A stretch of 34,296 nt of DNA from Actinomycetota bacterium. GTDB lineage: Bacteria; Actinomycetota; Actinomycetes; Actinomycetales; Microbacteriaceae. The translations under genes were made by a program, and so were the position numbers. The notes beneath the pieces were generated by a model. It was not told the DNA's origin and made no database searches. It saw only the letters and a list, made by a program, of their open reading frames with translations. The DNA lies in contig JAUZFR010000101.1 in assembly GCA_030840335.1 (NCBI GenBank), positions 1 to 34,296 on the forward strand, in the 5' to 3' direction. Below, piece after piece: positions 15,354 to 22,995 of this stretch (its first letter is position 1; every line of letters starts with the position of its first letter).

Positions 15354-15359
15354 AGTTTA
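15354..15359 (-). promoter_or_regulatory. -10 element TAAACT, likely leaderless mRNA
   Basis: TAAACT on the minus strand ends 7 bases before the ATG at 15346. No Shine-Dalgarno sequence is present in the intervening GTTGGCG. Confidence 0.5.
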
Positions 15360-15388
15360 CCCGCCCACCCTGACCGCTCCCACACTGG

Positions 15389-15407
15389 CCCCGCTCCCAG
15401 CGAGGGG
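15389..15407 (-). terminator. hairpin downstream of dnaB
   Basis: CCCC-GCT and AGC-GGGG pair with a two-base bulge and a CCC loop, about 27 bases after the dnaB stop. No T-tract. It may attenuate dnaB transcription before the promoter of the next gene. Confidence 0.3.
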
Positions 15408-15433
15408 ACCTATGTTCTGCTCTTGGCGGCCAC

Positions 15434-16813
15434 TCAAGTACCCGGCGGCAGATCCACGAACCGCGAGAAGTGCCCGTGGAACCCGACGACAAGGGTGTCG
15501 GTCGGACCGTTGCGGTGCTTCGCGATGATCAGGTCGGCTTCGCCCTGACGCGGGCTGTCTTTCTCGTAGGCGCTCTCGCGGTGCAGAAGGATCACCATAT
15601 CGGCGTCCTGCTCGAGCGACCCCGACTCGCGGAGGTCAGAGAGTGCCGGCTTCTTGTCGGCGCGCTGCTCCGGGCCTCGGTTGAGCTGGCTGATCGCGAT
15701 GACGGGCACGCCGATCTCTTTCGCGAGCAGCTTCAGGGCGCGCGAGAACTCGCTGACTTCCTGCTGGCGCGACTCCACCTTCTTGCCGCTGGTCATGAGC
15801 TGCAGGTAGTCGATGATGACCATCTTGAGCCCGACCTTCTGCTTCAGCCGACGGCACTTCGCGCGGATCTCGACCAGCGTCATGTTCGGGCTGTCGTCGA
15901 TGTACAGCGGCGCATCCGCAATCTGGCCACGGATGCTGGCGAGCTTGGTCCAGTCCTGAGTGTGCACCGTGCCTTTGCGCATCGATTGCAGCGGAACGGA
16001 TGCCTCGGCCGACAGCAGCCGCATCGCAATCTCGCTTCGCCCCATTTCGAGCGAGAACACGATCGTGGGCATGTCGTTGTGCACCGCTGCGGCGCGCGCA
16101 AAGTCGAGGGCGAGCGTCGACTTTCCGATGGCCGGGCGGGCGGCGAGGATGATGAGCTGCCCCGGATGCAGACCGTTCGTGAGCGAGTCGAGCTCGGCGA
16201 ATCCCGTTGGGACCCCGATCATCTGGCCGTCTCGGCCTGCGGCAGCCTCGATCTCATCGGTGGCCGCATTGATCGCGTCGATGAGCGGCACGTAGTCTTC
16301 GCTCTCGACGCCGCCGGTCACCCCGTAGATCTCGGCCTGCGCGTTGTTCACCAGGTCGGCGACTTCTCCCTCGCTGGCATACCCCATCTGTACGATTCGC
16401 GTGCCTGCCTCGACGAGACGGCGAAGCACGGCTTTCTCGGCAACGATGGATGCGTAGAAGCCGGCGTTCGCGGCGGTCGGCACGAGCCCGGTGAGCGTGT
16501 GAAGGTACTCCGCGCCACCCGCACGCGTGATCTCGCCCGACTTGGTCAACTCGTCGGTGACCGCAATGACGTCGGTTGGCTCACCGTGCGAGTAGAGGCT
16601 GAGCACCGCGTCGAAAATGATCTCGTGCTTCGGGATGTAGAAGTCGATGCCGCGAACGGTCTCAACCACATCCGCGACGGCATCTTTGCTGAGCAGCATT
16701 CCGCCGATCGCGCTTTGTTCGGCGAGGAGGTCGTGCGGGGGAGTGCGATCGCCGTGACGAGGTTCCCCCGAACCGCGTGTGTCACCGGCAAGACCCAAAT
16801 GGGCAATCGACAT
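15434..16813 (-). CDS. dnaB: replicative DNA helicase DnaB
   Basis: The 459-residue hexameric 5'-3' helicase of the replication fork. The N-terminal domain (about 25-130, PPHDLLAEQSAIGGMLLS) binds primase. A linker leads to the RecA-like motor with Walker A ARPAIGKST at 225-233, Walker B region MVIIDYLQLM, the H4 loop region FSRALKLLAKEIGVPVIAISQLNRGPE, and the arginine-finger area AKHRNGPT. There is no intein, although mycobacterial dnaB genes often carry one. The ATG has AAGGAG 9 bases upstream. Its 5' region (16814-17177) carries a cluster of DnaA-box-like sequences. Confidence 0.97.
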   Translation of the reverse strand: MSIAHLGLAGDTRGSGEPRHGDRTPPHDLLAEQSAIGGMLLSKDAVADVVETVRGIDFYIPKHEIIFDAVLSLYSHGEPTDVIAVTDELTKSGEITRAGGAEYLHTLTGLVPTAANAGFYASIVAEKAVLRRLVEAGTRIVQMGYASEGEVADLVNNAQAEIYGVTGGVESEDYVPLIDAINAATDEIEAAAGRDGQMIGVPTGFAELDSLTNGLHPGQLIILAARPAIGKSTLALDFARAAAVHNDMPTIVFSLEMGRSEIAMRLLSAEASVPLQSMRKGTVHTQDWTKLASIRGQIADAPLYIDDSPNMTLVEIRAKCRRLKQKVGLKMVIIDYLQLMTSGKKVESRQQEVSEFSRALKLLAKEIGVPVIAISQLNRGPEQRADKKPALSDLRESGSLEQDADMVILLHRESAYEKDSPRQGEADLIIAKHRNGPTDTLVVGFHGHFSRFVDLPPGT

Positions 16814-16970
16814 CGCGATCCGCTCCTTTTCCCCGAACTTCTGCTGCGAAAACTACTCGCGACCCCCGACACCGCAGGGTCTCAAGGCAACTTTGGCTGC
16901 CGAAAGACCGGCGCCGCTAAACCATAGGAACTGGGGCAATACGCCCACAAGGACCCCCTGTGCAGAGGTC

Positions 16971-17155
16971 TGTGCACAACTGGCAGGAAACGCCGTATTC
17001 AGTGTGGGCAACCTGTGGACTGAATTGTGTATAACTAAAGAATTCTGCGAAGTAACACCCAGTTGACCAGCACTTTTTTAGTCCACACCGTGTGTGTAGA
17101 AACAGGCTTAGAGTGCCACTTGAGGGTTGTCCCGTCCGGCGGCTCCTGTGCACAA
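16971..17155. promoter_or_regulatory. cluster of six DnaA-box-like sites upstream of dnaB
   Basis: Nine-mers within two mismatches of TTGTCCACA or TTATCCACA lie on the minus strand at 16971-16979 (TTGTGCACA), 17003-17011 (TTGCCCACA), 17014-17022 (CAGTCCACA), 17026-17034 (TTATACACA) and 17147-17155 (TTGTGCACA). One lies on the plus strand at 17079-17087 (TAGTCCACA). The three at 17003, 17014 and 17026 are the same way round and spaced 11 and 12 bases, one helical turn. An A+T-rich patch (17021-17080) lies in the middle. A possible dnaB -10 (TATACA, 17028-17033 on the minus strand) is inside one box. The rest of the 413-base gap 16814-17226 holds only the dnaB ribosome site and the rplI terminator. 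Confidence 0.55.
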
Positions 17156-17174
17156 ATCTCGCGTGCCCGCAAGC

Positions 17175-17212
17175 AAAAAGCGGTAAGGAAAGCATGGCTT
17201 CCCTTACCGCTT
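17175..17212 (-). terminator. strong intrinsic terminator of rpsF-ssb-rpsR-rplI
   Basis: On the minus strand, a 16-bp stem (AAGCGGTAAGGGAAGC with its partner, one G-U pair) closes a three-base loop, and the T-run TTTTTG follows directly. It begins 14 bases after the rplI stop. Confidence 0.92.
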
Positions 17213-17226
17213 CTCGCGTGAAATTG

Positions 17227-17679
17227 TTACTTTGCAGCTACCACCGAAAGCGTGATCGTTGCGGTGATGTCGTCGCGCAGGCGAATGGTCGCCTCGTGGT
17301 CGCCGACAGCCTTGATCGGCGTCGTGATCTCGATCTTGCGCTTGTCGATCGCGCCCAGACCAGCGGCGGCAACGGCGTCCGCAACATCCGAGGTCTTGAC
17401 CGAACCGAAGAGGCGGCCGCCCTGGCCAGACTTGACGGTCAGCTTGACCGTCGTTGCCTGAAGGCGTGCCTTGAGGTCCTGTGCCTCTTCGAGCGTGGCG
17501 TGCTCGCGCGCGGCGCGTGCTGCCTTGATCGACTCGATCTGCTTTTCTCCTCCACGGGTCCACGGCACGGCAAAGCCCTGCGGGATGAGGAAGTTGCGAC
17601 CGTAGCCGTTCTTGACGTCAACGACGTCTCCCGGAGCACCGAGGCCAGTGACCTCGTGCGTCAGAATCAACTTGGACAT
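17227..17679 (-). CDS. rplI: 50S ribosomal protein L9
   Basis: A 150-residue L9: two globular domains joined by a long helix. The N-terminal domain carries [39 protein letters not shown] (split by the family's conserved GxxGxxVxVKxGYxRNxLxP pattern). The central helix (about 45-75) leads to the C-terminal RNA-binding domain ([16 protein letters not shown] ... [20 protein letters not shown]). L9 binds 23S rRNA at the base of the L1 stalk and helps keep the reading frame. It is last in the rpsF-ssb-rpsR-rplI operon. Confidence 0.97.
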   Translation of the reverse strand: MSKLILTHEVTGLGAPGDVVDVKNGYGRNFLIPQGFAVPWTRGGEKQIESIKAARAAREHATLEEAQDLKARLQATTVKLTVKSGQGGRLFGSVKTSDVADAVAAAGLGAIDKRKIEITTPIKAVGDHEATIRLRDDITATITLSVVAAK

Positions 17680-17690
17680 ATCAGCGGCTC

Positions 17691-17954
17691 CTAACGGCCT
17701 GAGCCGGCGTAGGGGAGCAGTGCCATCTCGCGCGCGTTCTTGACTGCGCGGGCGATGAGACGCTGCTCCTGAACGGAGACACCGGTGATACGGCGAGCGC
17801 GGATTTTTCCCCGCTCGGAGATGAACTTGCGGAGGGTCGCGACGTCTTTGTAGTCGATGACACCAACGCGGATTGCTTTTGCCGGAGCGGCATTCTTGCC
17901 ACCCTTGGCGTTGCGGAGCGGCTTGCGGCGGTCGCCGCTGCTCTTTCCTGCCAT
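17691..17954 (-). CDS. rpsR: 30S ribosomal protein S18, cysteine-free
   Basis: An 87-residue S18, partner of S6 on the platform of the small subunit. The conserved core is [50 protein letters not shown], split at about residues 33-82. It contains no cysteine at all. The zinc ribbon of C-plus S18 (CxxC near the start and a GNC in the core) is missing: the loop reads [11 protein letters not shown] and the core GVSVQEQ. This is the S18 of the main operon, so the cell appears to use a zinc-free S18 as its standard copy. AAGGA stands ahead of the ATG. Confidence 0.96.
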   Translation of the reverse strand: MAGKSSGDRRKPLRNAKGGKNAAPAKAIRVGVIDYKDVATLRKFISERGKIRARRITGVSVQEQRLIARAVKNAREMALLPYAGSGR

Positions 17955-17973
17955 GGTTATTTGTCCTTAAAGG

Positions 17974-18489
17974 TTAGAAAGGGGTTTCGTCGTTGTAGTT
18001 GCCCGGGGTGTTCCACACGTCGCCACCGGAAGCATCCGGTGCACTTGCGGCCCACGGCTCGTCGGCAACCTGGGACGGACCACGGACGCCACCCTGGGGT
18101 GCGCCGCCACCACCCTCGCGTGACGAAGAGGTACGGGTGACCTGGGCGGTCGCGTAGCGCAGGCTTGGGCCGATCTCGTCGACCTCCAGCTCCATGCTCG
18201 TACGCTTCTCGCCCTCTTTGGTCTCGTAGGAGCGCTGCTTCAGGCGCCCCTGCACGATGACGCGCGAGCCCTTGGTGAGGGAACCGGCGACGTGCTCGGC
18301 GAACTCACGCCAAACGCTTGCGCGAAGGAAGAGTGCCTCACCGTCTTTCCACTCGTTAGAGCCGCGGTCGAGCGTGCGGGGAGTCGAGGCGATGGTGAAG
18401 TTAGCAACCGCGAGCCCGTTCTGCGTGTAGCGCAGCTCGGGGTCACTGGTGAGGTTACCCACCACTGTGATGACGGTTTCGCCAGCCAT
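17974..18489 (-). CDS. ssb: single-stranded DNA-binding protein
   Basis: A 171-residue SSB. The OB fold occupies residues 1-115 ([50 protein letters not shown]). A disordered Gly/Pro-rich tail ([15 protein letters not shown]) and the acidic tip NDETPF at the very end follow. The tip is the variant of DDDIPF that recruits replication and repair proteins. It forms tetramers and coats single-stranded DNA at the fork. It lies between rpsF (2 bases away) and rpsR (19 bases away), the usual actinobacterial order. Confidence 0.97.
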   Translation of the reverse strand: MAGETVITVVGNLTSDPELRYTQNGLAVANFTIASTPRTLDRGSNEWKDGEALFLRASVWREFAEHVAGSLTKGSRVIVQGRLKQRSYETKEGEKRTSMELEVDEIGPSLRYATAQVTRTSSSREGGGGAPQGGVRGPSQVADEPWAASAPDASGGDVWNTPGNYNDETPF

Positions 18490-18491
18490 CT

Positions 18492-19019
18492 CTACTCAGC
18501 AGCCTTCTCGGTCGCGGCCTCTGCTGCGGGCGCAGCCGTCTCGGGAGCAGCTTCTGCAGCGGCAGGCTTTGCGGCCTTCGCGGGAGCAGCGTCTTCGACT
18601 ACGGCCGGTGCCGCGGGTGCAGCAGTCGCTGCAGGTGCAGCGGATGCCGTCGCGGGCTTGGCGGGAGCGGCAGCCTTGCGGGCGGCCTTCTCGTCAGCGG
18701 CCTTCTTGGCTTCAGCGACCTGTGCGATTGCCTCTTCCGCGCGGAGCACCTTGGTGCGCATGACTGCTTCGCTGAGCTTCAGCTGGCGGTCGAGTTCGAC
18801 CGTCGCTGACGCGTTAGCGGTGAGCTGCACGACGGCGTAGATGCCTTCGGTCTTCTTGTTGATCTCGTAAGCCAGGCGACGACGGCCCCAGATGTCAACG
18901 CTGTCGATGGTTCCACCATCGTTGCGAATGACATTGAGGAACTTGTCTAGGCTGGGAGCTACGGTGCGCTCATCGATCTCTGGATCGAGGATCACCATTA
19001 GTTCGTACTGATGCGTCAC
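18492..19019 (-). CDS. rpsF: 30S ribosomal protein S6 with long Ala/Pro/Lys tail
   Basis: The S6 fold takes up about residues 1-96 ([55 protein letters not shown]). It binds S18 and 16S rRNA. The protein then continues for about 80 residues of low-complexity Ala, Pro, Lys and Glu, so it is 175 residues instead of the usual 95-101. Such tails occur in some Actinobacteria. Here the tail is in frame and ends at a normal stop, so it is not a frameshift. A strong AAAGGAGGT site precedes the ATG. It is first in its operon, with a structured leader. Confidence 0.95.
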   Translation of the reverse strand: MTHQYELMVILDPEIDERTVAPSLDKFLNVIRNDGGTIDSVDIWGRRRLAYEINKKTEGIYAVVQLTANASATVELDRQLKLSEAVMRTKVLRAEEAIAQVAEAKKAADEKAARKAAAPAKPATASAAPAATAAPAAPAVVEDAAPAKAAKPAAAEAAPETAAPAAEAATEKAAE

Positions 19020-19045
19020 AAACCCACCTCCTTTGGACTAGAACG

Positions 19046-19064
19046 GCCGCAGACGATCTGCGGC
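19046..19064 (-). promoter_or_regulatory. hairpin in rpsF leader, possible S6:S18 autoregulatory element
   Basis: GCCGCAGA and TCTGCGGC form a perfect 8-bp stem with a three-base loop, about 18 bases upstream of the ribosome site. A CCG lies next to the stem (GGCCGTTC on the minus strand). The known S6:S18-responsive leader before rpsF uses a stem with a CCG-containing bulge. The match here is only partial and I have not confirmed the bulge. Confidence 0.35.
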
Positions 19065-19115
19065 AGGAGGGTGTTGACGTTGTGCCAAGACCACTTGGGG
19101 TCCAGACAACCTGCC

Positions 19116-19146
19116 TAGTCTAGGTGAATTCTGCAGCCCCGATCAA
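19116..19146. promoter_or_regulatory. overlapping divergent promoters of rpsF and ino1
   Basis: Minus strand: -35 TTGATC (19141-19146), 18-base spacer, -10 TAGACT (19117-19122) for rpsF. Plus strand: -10 TAGTCT (19116-19121) for ino1, with no good -35. The two -10 elements share the palindrome CCTAGTCTAGG (19114-19124). The ino1 ribosome site AAGGAG (19145-19150) overlaps the rpsF -35. The rest of 19020-19160 contains only the rpsF leader. Confidence 0.6.
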
Positions 19147-19160
19147 GGAGCACCACCCGT

Positions 19161-20231
19161 ATGACCCTCAGGGTTGCCATCGCCGGCGTCGGCAATTGCG
19201 CTAATTCGCTCGTTCAGGGCGTCACCTTCTACGCGAATACTGCGGATGACGAGACCGTTCCCGGCCTCATGCATTCGCGATTCGGGCCATATCGAGTCCG
19301 GGACATCGAATTCGTCGCGGCCTTCGATGTGGATGCCGCGAAGGTCGGCCTCGACCTTTCTGAGGCCATCTGGGCCAGCCAGAACGACACCTATCGGTTC
19401 GCCGAAGTCGCGCCCACGGGCATCCAGATCCAGCGCGGCCCGACTCTCGACGGACTCGGTGAGTACTACCGCGAGGTCGTGACCGAATCGGATGCGCCCG
19501 TCGTCGACGTGGCCGCCGCACTCCGCGCATCCGGTGCCCAGGTGCTGGTCTGCTACCTGCCCGTGGGGTCAGAGGATGCCGCACGCTTCTACGCGCAGGC
19601 CGCCATCGATGCGGGCGTCGCTTTCGTCAACGCGCTTCCCGTTTTCATTGCCAGCGATCCTGTGTGGGCGGAGAAGTTCCGCGTGGCCGGCCTGCCGATC
19701 GTTGGCGACGACATCAAGAGCCAGCTCGGCGCCACCATCACGCACCGCGTTCTGGCCCGACTGTTCGAGGAGCGCGGGCTCGTGCTTGACCGCACGTACC
19801 AGCTGAACGTCGGCGGCAACATGGACTTTAAGAACATGCTTGAGCGCAAACGGCTCGAGTCGAAGAAGATCTCGAAGACGCAGTCGGTTACGAGCAACAT
19901 CGACGCGACGCTCGACCCCGACAACGTGCATATCGGGCCGAGCGATCACGTGCCCTGGCTTCGGGACCGCAAGCTCGCGTTTGTTCGGCTTGAGGGTCAC
20001 GGCTTCGGCAATGCTCCCACCAGCCTGGAGTACAAGCTGGAGGTCTGGGATTCGCCCAACAGCGCCGGCGTCGTGATCGACGCCATCCGTGCGGCCGGCA
20101 TGGCACTCGCCGCGGGCATTTCCGGACCGGTCGAAGCAGCATCCGCCTATTTCATGAAGAGCCCTGTGGTGCAGCACCCGGATCCGGTGGCGCGCGAGCT
20201 CCTCGAGCGCTTTATCGCCGAGAACGCCTGA
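19161..20231 (+). CDS. ino1: myo-inositol-1-phosphate synthase
   Basis: A 356-residue NAD-dependent enzyme that makes 1L-myo-inositol-1-phosphate from glucose-6-phosphate. In actinomycetes this feeds mycothiol and phosphatidylinositol synthesis. The Rossmann start is [17 protein letters not shown] (4-20). The conserved block [11 protein letters not shown] lies at about 193-203, [11 protein letters not shown] at about 218-228, [17 protein letters not shown] with the catalytic lysines at about 231-247, and [11 protein letters not shown] at about 257-267. The length matches the short actinobacterial type (about 360). The start has AAGGAG 10 bases upstream. It diverges from rpsF, a placement I recall from other Actinobacteria. 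Confidence 0.94.
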   Translation: MTLRVAIAGVGNCANSLVQGVTFYANTADDETVPGLMHSRFGPYRVRDIEFVAAFDVDAAKVGLDLSEAIWASQNDTYRFAEVAPTGIQIQRGPTLDGLGEYYREVVTESDAPVVDVAAALRASGAQVLVCYLPVGSEDAARFYAQAAIDAGVAFVNALPVFIASDPVWAEKFRVAGLPIVGDDIKSQLGATITHRVLARLFEERGLVLDRTYQLNVGGNMDFKNMLERKRLESKKISKTQSVTSNIDATLDPDNVHIGPSDHVPWLRDRKLAFVRLEGHGFGNAPTSLEYKLEVWDSPNSAGVVIDAIRAAGMALAAGISGPVEAASAYFMKSPVVQHPDPVARELLERFIAENA

Positions 20232-20244
20232 CTCCTTAGCTTGT

Positions 20245-20304
20245 GGGCGGAGTTCTCGCTCGCGGGCGGAGTAGCTACTCCGCCCGGATGCAACGTCTCC
20301 GCCC
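20245..20304. repeat. nested symmetric palindrome between ino1 and a convergent gene
   Basis: The centre, 20264-20285, is a perfect 22-bp palindrome (half-site GGGCGGAGTAG). The half-site core GGGCGGAG also occurs at 20245-20252, and its inverse CTCCGCCC at 20297-20304. Both are exactly 11 bases from the central palindrome, so the whole 60-base element is symmetric. It sits between convergent genes and may stop transcription both ways, but no T-tract is present. It is the only notable content of 20232-20326. Confidence 0.75.
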
Positions 20305-20326
20305 GCTTCGCAATTCAGGAGGTTTG

Positions 20327-21451
20327 TTAGCCAGCGGCCTTGATCGCGGCGGCAAGTTTGGCCAGCTTCGCCGTCGTGGCCGCCTTGCCGGCATCCTCCA
20401 CATCTATCTGCGCGGCGGTCTGGCCGACCGTCAGGAACGCCTCGCAGCTGCCCTTACAGGCGACGAGTGCGGAACCGGCACCTGGCACCGTCCAGGCGGA
20501 GAACTTCGCGCCGTACAACGTGGAGTCGACGGAAATCGCTGGTCGAATTCCGGGGAAGGCCCAGGCTCCGCCGGGCACGAGGGTGAAGTTCGTCGACGCG
20601 GAATGCTTGCCCGTCCAGAAGCAGTCTGAGTAGCTTGCGGAGTAGCCGACGTTCGCGGCTGTGTAGACCGGGCCGTTCGTGTCCTTGTAGAGCGTTGCGG
20701 TGGAATCTCCGATCGCAGCGCGGACGCGGGTCGTGCTTTGTGCATCAGTACAAAAACTCGACGGCGCTCCTGTCGGCGGGATCCAGGCCGGGAGCTCGGG
20801 ACCGGCGCTGTCGACCGTGGCGGCAGTCCGTTCCAGCGCCTTTTGCATCGCACCAGCCGCGACAGCGGGAGCGACCGGAACGGTATGCACGAGATCGATC
20901 AGCACCCAGTATTTGCCCACCACCATCTCACCGACGCAGGAATACCCCTGAGCATCGAGGCCGCGGCTCGTGCAGTAGTAGCTCGACTTGTCTCCCGCCG
21001 TACCCGTGACCGGGTGGTACTTCGCAGGCTGCGCCGCGGCGACATTGTTGTCGTATCCCGTTGCCTCGTCCGGCACGACCACGATGCCGAGTCCGTTTGC
21101 CGGTCCGAAGTCCGTTGCGACGCCCCCGTCCCACCCGCAGTCGAGCATTCCGGCCTGGCGCTCTGCTACGCCGTAGAGCGAGGTGAGCGCTGCATTCCTG
21201 CCGCCGCGCGCGGTGAGCGTCACTCCAACCAGCGGCGTCGCCGTGGCTTCTGTGTACAGGGCGTCACAATCGAATGGCACGCGCACCTGCGGAGGTCCGG
21301 CTACCTCACTAGCTGTCGGAGTGGGCGCAGGTGCGACCGTCGTGGTGGCGGTCGGTGGAGCGCTCGATACCGGCGTCGGCCCCGCGCATCCCGCAAGCAG
21401 GACCACCGCGACGGCGGCGGGGGCGAACAGCAGGACACGGCGACGTTTCAT
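20327..21451 (-). CDS. lipoprotein with duplicated four-cysteine domain, unknown function
   Basis: A 374-residue surface lipoprotein: basic start MKRRR, hydrophobic stretch, lipobox LLAGC with C22, then a Thr/Pro/Ala linker (30-55). I recognise no family. The mature part is a tandem duplication. Repeat 1 has C62, C105, C160, C172, and repeat 2 has C234, C277, C332, C336. The first two intervals are identical in both (43 and 55 residues). The second cysteine in each stands in DCxW-x-G (DCGWDGG, DCFWTGK). Each unit probably holds two disulfides. It starts without a ribosome site, 6 bases after a TAGGCT -10 element, and it is convergent with ino1. Confidence 0.82.
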   Translation of the reverse strand: MKRRRVLLFAPAAVAVVLLAGCAGPTPVSSAPPTATTTVAPAPTPTASEVAGPPQVRVPFDCDALYTEATATPLVGVTLTARGGRNAALTSLYGVAERQAGMLDCGWDGGVATDFGPANGLGIVVVPDEATGYDNNVAAAQPAKYHPVTGTAGDKSSYYCTSRGLDAQGYSCVGEMVVGKYWVLIDLVHTVPVAPAVAAGAMQKALERTAATVDSAGPELPAWIPPTGAPSSFCTDAQSTTRVRAAIGDSTATLYKDTNGPVYTAANVGYSASYSDCFWTGKHSASTNFTLVPGGAWAFPGIRPAISVDSTLYGAKFSAWTVPGAGSALVACKGSCEAFLTVGQTAAQIDVEDAGKAATTAKLAKLAAAIKAAG

Positions 21452-21457
21452 GCTCGC

Positions 21458-21463
21458 AGCCTA
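21458..21463 (-). promoter_or_regulatory. -10 element TAGGCT, likely leaderless lipoprotein mRNA
   Basis: TAGGCT on the minus strand ends 6 bases before the ATG at 21451, with GCGAGC between. It lies in the 35-base gap after pcnA. Confidence 0.5.
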
Positions 21464-21486
21464 CGTACGCGAGACGTCTGCCCGCG

Positions 21487-22923
21487 TCATCCTTCCGGCT
21501 GACCGCAGCGGGCGGCCCACCAGGCGCGAAGGCGCTCTTCGGCGACTTCCGCGCCGAGCGGGCCTTCGTCCAGCCGCACGTCGAGCAGGTACCGATACGC
21601 CTCGCCGACGTCACGCCCCGGCTTGATGCCGAGGATGCGCATGATCGCTTCACCGTCGAGGTCGGGTCGCACGGCGGCAAGACCCTCCGCCTCGGCGATC
21701 TCCGCGATGCGTGTCTCGAGGTCGTCGTAGGCGAATCCAAGCCGGTCGGCCTTGCGTTGATTGCGCGTCGTCACGTCGGCACGCGTCAGGATGTGCAGCC
21801 GCTCGAGCAGTGGACCGGCGTCCCGCACATAGCGCCGCACTGCCGAATCCGTCCAGGCGCCCTCCGTGTACCCGAAGAATCGCAGGTGCAACTCGATGAG
21901 GCGAGACACGGCAAGGATGGTGTCCTTGTCGAAACGAAGCGCCTTGAGTCTGCGCGCGGCCAACTTCGAACCGACAACATCGTGATGGTAGAAGCTCACC
22001 ACTCCGCCCGGTTCGACCCGCTTGGTCGCGGGCTTGCCAATGTCGTGCAGCAGCGCCGCGAGCCGCAACACCAAGTCAGGGGAGTGGCCGCGCGACTTCT
22101 CCAGCTCAATTGCCTGGTCGAGCACAGTGAGGCTGTGCTCGTAGACATCTTTGTGGTGCGCGTGCTCGTCGATTTCGAGTCGCAGCGCAGGGATCTCGGG
22201 CAGTACGAGCTCGGCGAGCCCGGTGTCGACCAGCAACCGGATGCCCGCCCGCGGCGAGTCGGTCAGCAGCAGTTTCGTCAGTTCGGCAGTCACGCGCTCG
22301 ACACTGACAATCGAAATGCGATCGGCCAGCGCGGTCATCGCCGAGATCGTTTCGGCGGTAGCCGTGAAGTCGAGCTGACTCGTGAAGCGTGCCGCGCGCA
22401 GCATCCGAAGCGGATCTTCGCCGAACGAAACCTCTGGCGCGGAGGGCGTGCGCAGGATGTGCGCGATCAGGTCTTCCATGCCCCCGGACGGGTCAACGAG
22501 AACCCGATCCGGCAGTCGCAGCGCCATTGCGTTGACCGAGAAGTCCCGTCGCACGAGATCCCCTTCGAGACTGTCCCCGAACTCGACGGTCGGCTTGCGG
22601 GTCTCGCCGTCATACGAGTCGGCGCGGTACGTCGTGATCTCGACTGTCTCTCCCGAAACGACCGCTCCGATGGTGCCGAAGTCGCGCCCGATGTCCCAGT
22701 GAGTGTCGGCGATGGGCTTCACGACTCGCAGGATGTCGTCCGGCAGCGCATTCGTTGTGAAATCGAGGTCGCTGATCGGACGACCGAGGAACGCATCGCG
22801 CACGGGACCGCCAACAAGGGCGAGCTCGAAGCCCGCCGCAGAGAAAGCGGATGCGAGCCGGCTCACGGGTCCGGTGGTCGCCAGGGAATCGAGTCGCTGT
22901 ATTGCCGTCGCGACGCTATCCAT
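21487..22923 (-). CDS. pcnA: CCA tRNA nucleotidyltransferase with HD domain
   Basis: A 478-residue class II nucleotidyltransferase that adds or repairs the CCA end of tRNAs without a template. The head carries LVGGPVRDAFLGRPISDLDF (36-55) with metal-binding D52 and D54, then RRDFSVNAMAL and the templating EDPLRMLRAARF motif (EDxxR). An HD phosphohydrolase-type domain follows with YEHSLTVLDQA and ALLHDIGKPAT. The label pcnA follows actinobacterial usage (Mycobacterium Rv3907c). The protein is a CCA enzyme, since the motif set includes EDxxR. It is divergent from DUF6049-murJ, as in other actinomycetes, but the mutT4 gene usually found next to it is missing here. Confidence 0.94.
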   Translation of the reverse strand: MDSVATAIQRLDSLATTGPVSRLASAFSAAGFELALVGGPVRDAFLGRPISDLDFTTNALPDDILRVVKPIADTHWDIGRDFGTIGAVVSGETVEITTYRADSYDGETRKPTVEFGDSLEGDLVRRDFSVNAMALRLPDRVLVDPSGGMEDLIAHILRTPSAPEVSFGEDPLRMLRAARFTSQLDFTATAETISAMTALADRISIVSVERVTAELTKLLLTDSPRAGIRLLVDTGLAELVLPEIPALRLEIDEHAHHKDVYEHSLTVLDQAIELEKSRGHSPDLVLRLAALLHDIGKPATKRVEPGGVVSFYHHDVVGSKLAARRLKALRFDKDTILAVSRLIELHLRFFGYTEGAWTDSAVRRYVRDAGPLLERLHILTRADVTTRNQRKADRLGFAYDDLETRIAEIAEAEGLAAVRPDLDGEAIMRILGIKPGRDVGEAYRYLLDVRLDEGPLGAEVAEERLRAWWAARCGQPEG

Positions 22924-22983
22924 AGTGCATTAGCTTGCCACAGGCGCTGTCGGCGCTCACCGAGTGCCCAGCGGGTGAGCCCT

Positions 22984-22989
22984 TAGACT
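22984..22989 (+). promoter_or_regulatory. -10 element TAGACT upstream of DUF6049-murJ
   Basis: TAGACT ends 6 bases before the ATG at 22996, which would open a leaderless short upstream frame. No clear -35. The rest of the gap 22924-22983 shows no other feature. Confidence 0.45.
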
Positions 22990-22995
22990 CGTCGC

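Noticed and set aside
15470-16927. 485-codon open frame on the plus strand
   Set aside because: It is the shadow of dnaB. It lacks any motif and has an Arg/Asp/Val-rich composition typical of antisense frames.
16814-17226. Chromosomal origin (oriC)
   Set aside because: DnaA-box-like sites are present, but dnaA and dnaN are not adjacent. The yidC-side order places the origin beyond the right edge.
21331-22986. 551-codon open frame on the plus strand
   Set aside because: It is opposite the CCA-adding enzyme, whose motifs are intact on the minus strand. The frame is open only because of high GC.
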